From the NCBI RefSeq assembly GCF_029407905.1, contig NC_073643.1, positions 43,078,501 to 43,142,500 of the forward strand: a DNA stretch of 64,000 nt, read 5' to 3'. Positions within the stretch are counted from its first letter, which is position 1; each line of letters begins with the position of its first letter. Below are positions 56,788 to 64,000 of this stretch, in pieces. A program made the position numbers and the translations under genes. The stretch comes from Bubalus kerabau. Taxonomy: Eukaryota; Chordata; Mammalia; Artiodactyla; Bovidae. Below the pieces are notes generated by a model. That model had not been told where the DNA came from, did not search any database, and worked only from the letters and a program-made list of their open reading frames with translations.

Positions 56788-57554
56788 GAGGGTAGTGAAA
56801 TCACTGCATATCAAGGAACACAGGGGCTTCTAGGTGATGCTATAACAGCTACACCGTGGATGCCCTGTATGAGATCCTGGACCAGGCAGAGACGAGGACT
56901 GTGGGAGGCCCCATGAGAAGAATTTGGGGAAAGCTATTGGAGGCCAATGGTCGCATCAGCAAGACTGAAAAGGGTTCTACAGACCCAACAATGCAAGTTT
57001 AAAGGAGGTGACTATTAAGTGAAGATTGTAGATCGGTGTTCTCAGGGACATTATAGGCAAGAGAAGACCTGTCCCAATTCTTAGCTTTGAGATGCCAAGG
57101 TTGTGGTTGGGGAAGGTGAGCCATTTGAAGAACTGGATAAGGAGGGGTGGTGGAACTGGCGATTGCTGGGTACAGGGGCTTTCCAGGGGAATAGTGGTTG
57201 CGGATCCAGGGAGGGAGGGAGGCAGAAGGTTAGGAGGTCTGTGTGGGGCTCAGAAACCCTAAAGTTCTGGTGGGAGCTTAGATGCAACATGGGACAGGAA
57301 GAGTCACCTTCCCAAGGTGAGAGGCCTTAGGTCTTTCTCCTGGAATGAGGGTCTAGAGGTGACTGAAGAGTTGCGAGTGTTCAAGGCTGCAGAGGTGACT
57401 GAGGCGTTGCATGATAGTATCAGGCTCATCTTCAGAGTTCTTCTCTGTCTTAAGAACCATCAACAAGAAGTGCTAATATATATTTCTATACTATTTTATC
57501 AACAGTTTCTGTTCCTTTTGGAAGCAGATTCTGTGGTCATGAAACCTGTCAACT
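56788..57554. other. Unique sequence, purine-rich in part
   Basis: The segment 57095-57260 is purine-rich on the plus strand. Frames on both strands there have no recognisable content. Confidence 0.4.
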
Positions 57555-57750
57555 CATATAATTCTGGGGGTCGGTGTAGTTTAGGGGTTCCCACTCTGTA
57601 GCCTGATGGTGCCGTATCGTCTCTGGGAAAATCTCTTAACCTCCACAAACCTTGGTGTTCTCTTCCGTAACATATGAATGATAGTAATAGGTTATAGGAC
57701 TGTGGCAAGAAGTGTACGAGCTGAGATGGTGTGGACAGAACGTCTCCTGC
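57555..57750 (+). repeat. MIR SINE (decayed)
   Basis: 'ctgggaaaatctcttaacctcc', 'ccttggtgttctcttccgtaa' and 'gaatgatagtaataggttat' follow the plus-strand MIR order. Confidence 0.6.
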
Positions 57751-57989
57751 CGTATCAGTAAACAAAGGATGTTTGCTGATGTTTAGTGGCTCAGAAGCTA
57801 CCAGTCACTGTAGCTTTGCAGCCACACCTGACTGTGGACCCTGACAGGATTCAGGATGGATAAAAACAGGATACTGGCCCTGGATGGTTAAGTTGCCTAT
57901 CAAAGGAATGATTTCAGTGAGCCCAGACTCTTGACTCTTTCCATACAAAGAAAAGTAGTAAATTGATTAACTTGAGTTGTCTGCTTTTT

Positions 57990-58075
57990 ATGGGCTTCCC
58001 AGGTGGTACTAGCAGTAAAGAACCTGCCTGCCAATACAGGAGGCGTCAGAGACTTAGGTTCAATCCCTGGGTCAC
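57990..58075 (+). repeat. tRNA-Glu-derived SINE head (Bov-tA or CHR), 3'-truncated
   Basis: 'gggcttcccaggtggtactagcagtaaag', 'cctgccaatacaggagg' and 'ggttcaatccctgggtc' are the tRNA-derived head with A- and B-box-like parts. The element stops after the B box. Confidence 0.8.
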
Positions 58076-58789
58076 ACATGCATGTCTGCTTTTTCTTTAG
58101 TTAGCAGAAATCTTTTGATATTCAGCAACCTAGTTTGTTTTGTTTTGTTTTTTCGCAAAACTCCTATACATCCTGACTCCCCTCTTACCTCTTCAGAACA
58201 GTCCCTCAGAGCTATCTGAGAGACTGTCTCCTGGACTTAAATCTTCACCATGTTTGCAGAATAAAACATAATTATCAGCTTTTAGGTTGTGATTTTTTTT
58301 TGTCAGCATTGATATCAAACTCTTATTACAAAGCCTGACGCATAGCAAGGGCTCCTGCTGCTATTTTTGTTACCATGGAACCATATGGACATATTTGGGT
58401 CAAAACAGCGAGTCTCATCCATTTCATAGGATTCAAAATAATACTATTACCTTGAGTGCTGCTGTTTACTCATGTGAAGTTGTCTCATTTATGGGCTGTA
58501 AGATTCTTAGATCTATTGAGAACTCAACAGGAGAATAGTGGCTATCAATTATATTTTCCAAAGTCAAGTAGAGTAAAAGGAAGATTTTTGCCCGGTGCCT
58601 ATAAGGTCTGTCCTGGAGAACAGAATATGCCTTCCCCTTCTGGAGACCCCAGTGAACTCATCTGAGGTCTTAGCGTAAAAGTAACACCAAGCCATCAAGT
58701 TTGCTCTTGTACATGCTGGTGGAAGGTGGAGGGTGGGGAGCTGAAAAGAAGGCAAGTAAGCAAAGAAACAAAGTGCTTTTATTATTTTT
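58076..58789. other. Unique sequence
   Basis: A (TTTTG)n-like run lies near 58135-58152. Nothing else is recognised. Confidence 0.4.
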
Positions 58790-58868
58790 TTAAACTAAAA
58801 AATCTTTTTTAAATTGCTTTATGGTGTTGTCTTGGTTTCTGCCTTAAAACAATGTAAATCAGTCATAA
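58790..58868 (-). mobile_element. L1 3' end fragment
   Basis: 'aaattgctttatggtgttgtcttgg' and 'acaatgtaaatcagtcat' in pieces resemble the minus-strand ruminant L1 terminus, preceded by a T-rich run. Confidence 0.65.
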
Positions 58869-60184
58869 TGCTTTTAGATAGTCGTAAGAAATGTGAAGAC
58901 ATTTAAATGGGCAGTGTAAAGGGAGCGAGTGTGATAACTTTGATTAGAGTGAGGCAGGGGAAGGTTCCCTGTGGAAGGGCATTTGCAGGTATGGAACCCC
59001 CAAGGACAGAGGGTGCTTGGTGTTATGGGGAAGACAGGAAGGTGAAGGTGCCGGACGAGGGGAGGAAGAACAGGAGGTGAGGTTGGGAGGGAGTTGAGGG
59101 GGTGGGCATGGAAAGCCTCCTTGAATGGCAATTGTTTCTTGTCCGCATGTAAAACAAAATTAATGCAATTCACGTACCTAATTGCACTGATATCTCTGGT
59201 GTTTTGTATTGTGGCTTTCTTTTAACAAAGAAATGTTCCTGTTATTACACTTGATCCTTAGAACACCCACAGCAGAGAAAGGTGGAAAGGATTCTTTTTG
59301 TGTCTTCATTTTGCAACTAGTGACAACATTGAGACCCAGGGAGGCCAGACAGCAGGCTAGAATCCATCTACTCCAGCCCCATGTTTTCACACGCCTTCTG
59401 CAACTCCCCCTGTGACCTGGTCTTCTTTGGAGCTTTAATTCCTTTGGAAGAAAGACTACAAAGCTCAGGTATCTCATTATTTAATTATGTATTGTTGCAA
59501 TTTGTAAGGAAGATAGCTGTTTATTTAATTCAAAGCCATCCCCTGCATTCCCCTCAGCAACTCTTCCTCATTAAATATAAGAAATGTAATTAAATATAAG
59601 GCTTGAAATAGGTTAGAGGTGTGAAGCAACTGCCCAGGTATCGAATGTGGTGTTCATATGTAAACACAGCCCACAGATCACAACTTCTGAAATGCCTGTG
59701 TGCTTAATTAGCCAAATGTGAGCTCCAGGTTGGCATAAATAGATACTCCTCAATAAACGGCCGTGTGTTGCCGTGTTAGCTACAAGTGTGGTAGCTGAGA
59801 AGAAATTAATCGCTAACACATCTGGGTCTGTGTATTTCTTCTTGTAATTAGTTATCCTTTCCAAGGTATTAAATGATTTACATTCCTCCCAAGCTGTGTG
59901 TCCATAGTAACCATGATTTTTTTTTTTTTAATTTGGGTTGAAGTCTTATAGTGACTGAATGAAATGCCAGGTGTGCTCAATTCAGTCACTTGGTGGACGT
60001 CAGTGGAAAGCTAGATAGATGCCCAAGTCTTCGCAAAGCGCTGAGGGGAAGACAGCCACGGATTCTGCTGACGGTTTAGTGAGGCAGCTAAGAGTGTTAT
60101 CTCTGGAAGAGTCAGGGTAGAGAGCAATAAGGATCCTGACTTAGAGAAAGAAGAGGTTAGCTCAAGGGACTAAGGAAGGATTCC
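58869..60184. other. Mostly unique sequence with a MIR/L2 remnant
   Basis: At 59235-59390, 'cattttgcaactagtgacaac' and 'gagacccagggaggccagac' suggest a minus-strand MIR. The segment 59690-59880 is unique and rich in homeodomain-type TAAT cores. A poly-T run lies at 59919-59930. Confidence 0.45.
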
Positions 60185-60992
60185 TAAAATTTAAAAAGTT
60201 ACCAATAAGGAACTCCTATCTAGAATATTAAAAGAACTCTCAAAACTGTAGTAGAAAAACATGAAAAATCCAATTAGAAAATAGACAAAAGGTCTAAGGA
60301 AACATTTCCCTGATGTGGACACATGATGGCAAATAAGCATATGAAAAGATGCTCAGCATCACTAGGTCTTGGGGAAGTGCAATGTAAAACTACAGGAGAT
60401 ATCACTACACACAGATTAGAACACATACAATGAAGTGACAACACCAAATGCTGGTGAAGTTGTAGAGAAACTGAATCTCTCTGGTGGGGATTAAAAAAAA
60501 AAAAAAAAAAACAAAAACGCTACTCTCAGTCTGAGATAGTTTGTAGTTTCTAAAAAAAACAAATGCTAACCATAAGACCCGTTAGTTTTACTCCTGGGCA
60601 TTTATCCAGAGAATAAAAACGTAACTGCACACAAACACATGTATCAATACATGAGTATTCCTGGTACAGTGTTTGGAGTAGCCCCAAATTGGACACAACC
60701 AGAGAGTCCTTCCATGGGTGAATGGTTTAACACAATATGCTACATCTTTACCTTGGATGAACTGCATGCAATGAAAAGCATGAGCTGTTGGTATGGGCAA
60801 CAGCTTGGATCTCAAGGGCATTAATATACTAAGTGAAAAAAGCCAACGTCAACAGGTCAAATAAAGTACGGTTCCAATATAGCATTCTTAAAATGACAAA
60901 ATTATACTGTTAGAGAACAGATTATTGATTGCCAGTGGTTAGGAACCATAAGGGGAGGGGTGGAAATGTGAATATAAGGGGCATTGGCTTAA
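60185..60992 (+). mobile_element. Old L1 LINE: ORF2 C-terminal remnant and 3' UTR
   Basis: Plus-order L1 blocks are 'aaaagatgctcagcatcac', 'ggtgaagttgtagagaaac', 'tactcctgggcatttatcc', 'tccatgggtgaatgg', 'aacagcttggatctcaagggc' and 'gattgccagtggttagg'. These are the ORF2 end and 3' UTR of an ancient mammalian L1 (L1M type). An A-run at 60492-60510 and many stops and frameshifts break it. Confidence 0.85.
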
Positions 60993-60994
60993 AA

Positions 60995-61700
60995 AATAGA
61001 CATAACCTAAAGAGTTATGTTTTATTTGGTGGGAGTATTTAGAACTTCAAGCCCAGGAGACACCATCTTAAGTAACCCTGAGAAAACTGCTCTGAGGATG
61101 CTAGAGGAGGGACCAGCTTGTAGAGAAATTTTGCCACAAAGGGCGGGTGGTTTGAATATCAAACGATTATTGCTAAGATGGTTGGATGGCATCACTGACT
61201 TGATGGACATGAGTTTGAGTAAGCTCCAGGAGTTGGTGATGGACAGGGAAGCCTGGTGTGCTACAGTCCATGGGGTCGCAAAGAGTTGGATGCGACTGAG
61301 CAAATGAACTGAACTGAATTAAAGAAAACCAGATATACCAAGTTAAGGAATTTAGTGCTTTTCTATATATGGGAAGGTACAAGAGCCCGAGCTCCTGAAA
61401 GCATTCCCTTCATATGCATGTCAGCTATGCTGGGGCCAGTATCCTGTGTTTTTTAACATCCTGAGCTCCCCTGGGCCTCCCTTTAGGGAGTGGCTAAACA
61501 ACGTGATGGCTGTTAGACTGCACTGTTCTTCTCCTGCCCTTAGGGCTCAGGAACCCACATTGGAGGGCTGGAATCCCTGAAGACTGTGACATCCTTGCTT
61601 ACGGCTATGACAGGAAATATTCCATTCCTCAGTTCCCAAGGGCCCCTCCTCTCATACTTATTGTAGAGAAAGGCTGGGAGGACAAGGGCATTTCAAATAA
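60995..61700 (-). mobile_element. Probable ERV LTR, split by a BovB tail
   Basis: 'gagttatgttttatttggtggg', 'cttcaagcccaggagacacc', 'tataccaagttaaggaatttag' and 'gaaggtacaagagcccgagctcc' match, from memory, a ruminant ERV LTR with minus orientation. The BovB fragment at 61172-61316 interrupts it. The right edge is uncertain. Confidence 0.5.
61172..61316 (+). mobile_element. BovB LINE 3' end, short, nested
   Basis: A plus-strand BovB end of about 145 bases from 'gatggttggatggcatcac' to 'gaactgaactgaa'. The tail is well preserved. The flanks 'gctaa' and 'ttaaag' suggest a TTAA-like site, but no clear duplication is visible. Confidence 0.88.
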
Positions 61701-63367
61701 AGTAGGTGTGAGTGGTCTCCTTCCTCTTCCATCCCTGAGATAGAAGTCCTCCTCCAGTTTCCATACTGATTTATTTGTGATGGAACATAGTTCTTTGTCC
61801 ACTCCCTATCCATCTGGCCTAATCTCCCTTTCATCCCAGGCTTGAAAAAGAAAATTGTTGACTTCTGTCAACCTGAAAATTCTTGGTGCTTGTCAGCCTT
61901 CTCCTTGCCTCCCTCTGATCCCCATGTTCCGCTTTGTTACCTGTATCATCTATGTGTGTGGGATGCCAGGAGTAAAGCTGAGCAAAGCTGTGTGATCTCC
62001 AGTACACACCCAGAGATTTATTGCAATGCCTTGGTTTTTCTTCTTACTAGTGTAATAGGAGAGCAGGTCTGTGCTCAGAGTAGTGGGGCTTAGCTTTCTG
62101 GTTGAAACCAGTTCAACTATCATAATCTCTCAGGCAGAACTGCTTAGCTAGAATCCTAACAGAGAGCTGAGTTGCTGAGGGGGAGAGAGGGAAGAGGTCC
62201 GCTGTAGGAATGTGCTCCTGAGGCCACCTGGGAAAAGGTGAGTGGCTATTTTGTTCTGTTCAAGGGAAAGCTTTTATTTCTGTCTCATAAATGAGATTTC
62301 TTTGACCACCTCTATTTTTGGTGGAATATTTAGCTAACAATCTGATAGAAAACATCCATAGACATGTTAGGATGTGGAAATGAGATGTGGCTTCATGCCG
62401 GGTTTGGAGAGTCAAATTAAGGCACGGGAGTGTTGGGAAGAAGATGGTTCCTGCAAGAGGCACAGGGTACAGGTTCTACAGATCTCTGAAAAGGCGGGGT
62501 CTGGGATCGGGTTTGCCTGAGAACCAAGAGGCCCCCTGTAGGAAGGGCCATGTATAAAAGATTCAGGCTGAGACTCTATTGATAAATATGGATGTACAGC
62601 ATGGAGGCTGAAGCTGGGAGAGCAAGATGGGGGGATTGGAGCTACCAGAGCCAGAATAGAGGCTTAAACAGGACAGCTAGAGACCCTCTGTCAGGGGTCT
62701 ACAGCCTGCCTGATGGTGGTGATGCCAAGTCATTTCCCCAGAACCCATCATCCCTGGTTTCTGAGGCCATTTTGAGATCATGAGAAGAGTCCAGACCCTA
62801 GGATCTTAGGATGATTCATTGACCATGGTACGGGGCCAGGCAGTTGAGGGAAGAGAATCATTTCCAAAAGTAAGGGCCCCTCAAAGGTAACACAAGTTTC
62901 CACACATGATCAGACTCCCCATTCCGAACCCTTCCCAGATCAGCTGTCCTCTCTGCATTACAACCCTTCTCACCTTAACAAGCATGTGTTTGAGATTGTT
63001 GTTAGGAAAGACTGGGGGCATCTGCCCTCACAGGATCTGATGGGGCCATGTGCCTTCGTCTCCTGGGTCTCCTGCAGCCCCTGCAGCAGAACCCGCCTCT
63101 CATGGGCCTCATGATAGCCTGGTGGCTGCCCTGCAGCTCTGGGTCTCATGTGGTCTTTCCAGTGTCTGATAGCATGTTTTGAATCCTAATACATCACAGA
63201 TTCTCAAAGTAGACATAAAGCCAGTGAAGATTCCCAACTTTAACTGTATACACAGAACCCGCAACAGGAAGCTAGACAATATTTTAGGACAAAATAAAAT
63301 ATGTGACATCACAGGAACCCTTTTGCTTGGACACAATATAGCCAAGTATGAGTGAAACAGAGAGACA
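61701..63367. other. Unique sequence, nothing recognised
   Basis: About 1.7 kb with ordinary composition. A pyrimidine-rich part lies near 61720-61930. No exon, repeat or RNA could be supported. Confidence 0.4.
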
Positions 63368-63407
63368 GAGACCGAGAGAGAGAGAGAGAGAGGTCTCTAT
63401 CGGTCTC
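63368..63407. repeat. (GA)n microsatellite inside a short inverted repeat
   Basis: GA dinucleotides fill 63375-63392. GAGACCGA at 63368-63375 and TCGGTCTC at 63400-63407 are complementary, so the tract can form a small hairpin. Confidence 0.85.
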
Positions 63408-63770
63408 CTGCAATTTTCAGGAGAAGAAAAGGGTGAGAGGCTTCTGGGAACAGTGGTGTTCTGTGTCCTTGCTATTTTGACTGGACTCTGATTTTGGCAA
63501 ACCTCTAAGTTAGTTTGATTTCCCCACTGCCTATGCTTCTCCGCAGAGAGCACTGTTAAGCGTAGTTGAGTTTGAACACAATCATCTTTTCCGACTGTAT
63601 ACACAAAAGTGCATGCCATCACATTTATTTCTGCTATTTCTATAAAGAACTGCACCCCCTGGTTTCAAGTCCAAAAGGTGAAGAGATTCATTCCTCTGAT
63701 CTGTTGAATGCTGAGTGGGAACGCCTCCTTTCTGTTCGTCGTCCTCCTCCTATTTCAATCCGTTGGTTCG
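63408..63770. other. Unique sequence
   Basis: Nothing recognised. The open frame at 63566-63961 (+) continues into L2-like sequence and is not gene-like. Confidence 0.35.
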
Positions 63771-64000
63771 TTCTGTGCTTATCTCCTGAGCGTCCTTGGT
63801 GTGCCACGCATCACTTCAGGTGCTGGAGTGCTGGAGACACCACTATGAATGTGTCAGGAAACTTAAAAAGTAAACAAATGCAGACCGTAATTACAAGAAG
63901 GGAAAGGGGATGGTGCCATGGAGACTGTTATGATGGGGGACTCTTTCGTCTGAAGGAATGAGGGGAGTACTTGTCAGGGAGGTGTCTTAATTCAGATTAC
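63771..64000 (-). repeat. L2 LINE 3' end fragment
   Basis: 'gctggagtgctggagacaccactatgaatg' in pieces, then 'aaaaagtaaacaaatgcag' and 'ggagactgttatgatggggg' resemble a minus-strand L2 terminus. It runs to the window edge. Confidence 0.5.

Noticed and set aside
57990..58075. Possible tRNA gene
   Set aside because: The A- and B-box-like parts belong to a truncated tRNA-derived SINE head. No cloverleaf or terminator is present.
63566..63961. 131-codon plus-strand open frame
   Set aside because: It has no recognisable family, no splice context, and its second half is L2-like sequence.

Overview
The window is repeat-dense, non-coding nuclear DNA from a ruminant, almost certainly a bovid (cattle, buffalo, sheep, goat or a close relative). 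The evidence is the transposon mix: BovB LINEs with GAACT-type or GATCA-type tails, tRNA-Glu-derived Bov-tA SINEs, dimeric Bov-A2 SINEs, older CHR-type cetartiodactyl SINEs, ruminant L1 3' ends, ruminant ERV LTRs, and an 81-bp mariner-type palindromic element. These lie on a background of decayed MIR, L2, hAT and L1 fragments common to placental mammals. Family names rest on remembered consensus sequences, and no search was run.

I found no host protein-coding gene, no exon I could defend, and no functional RNA gene. Every open frame longer than about 100 codons that I examined closely is explained by SINE or LINE sequence on one strand or the other, or has no recognisable content. The only real protein-coding ancestry is the reverse transcriptase of BovB, present as broken copies at 49295-50585 (+) and 51583-52814 (-). 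The window is therefore intergenic or inside a very long intron.

Layout. 1-6.4 kb: MIR copies, a BovB nested in a CHR SINE, two short BovB tails, an 88-bp tandem duplication and the mariner element. 6.4-7.3 kb: ancient L2 split by a Bov-tA. 7.3-13 kb: mostly unique sequence with a hAT copy, microsatellites and a 540-bp BovB. 13-24 kb: a series of Bov-tA and CHR SINEs, MIRs and two L1 3' ends. 24-31 kb: unique DNA plus an L2 and three Bov-tA copies. 31-36 kb: an inverted pair of Bov-A2 elements and a split, partly inverted ERV LTR. 36-42 kb: the least repetitive stretch. 42-48 kb: nested SINE/LINE insertions, a Bov-A monomer with a perfect target duplication, and a long L2. 48-53 kb: a BovB cluster, one plus-strand copy facing two minus-strand copies tail to tail. 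53-64 kb: Bov-tA, LTRs (one a probable solo LTR with internal tandem repeats), L1, MIR and L2 remnants.

Nothing here works together as a gene system. The useful content is insertion history (target duplications and nesting that order the events), several long inverted repeats that could form double-stranded RNA or cruciforms, and a few AT-rich unique stretches that are candidates for conserved regulatory DNA. I did not find a previously undescribed biological system.
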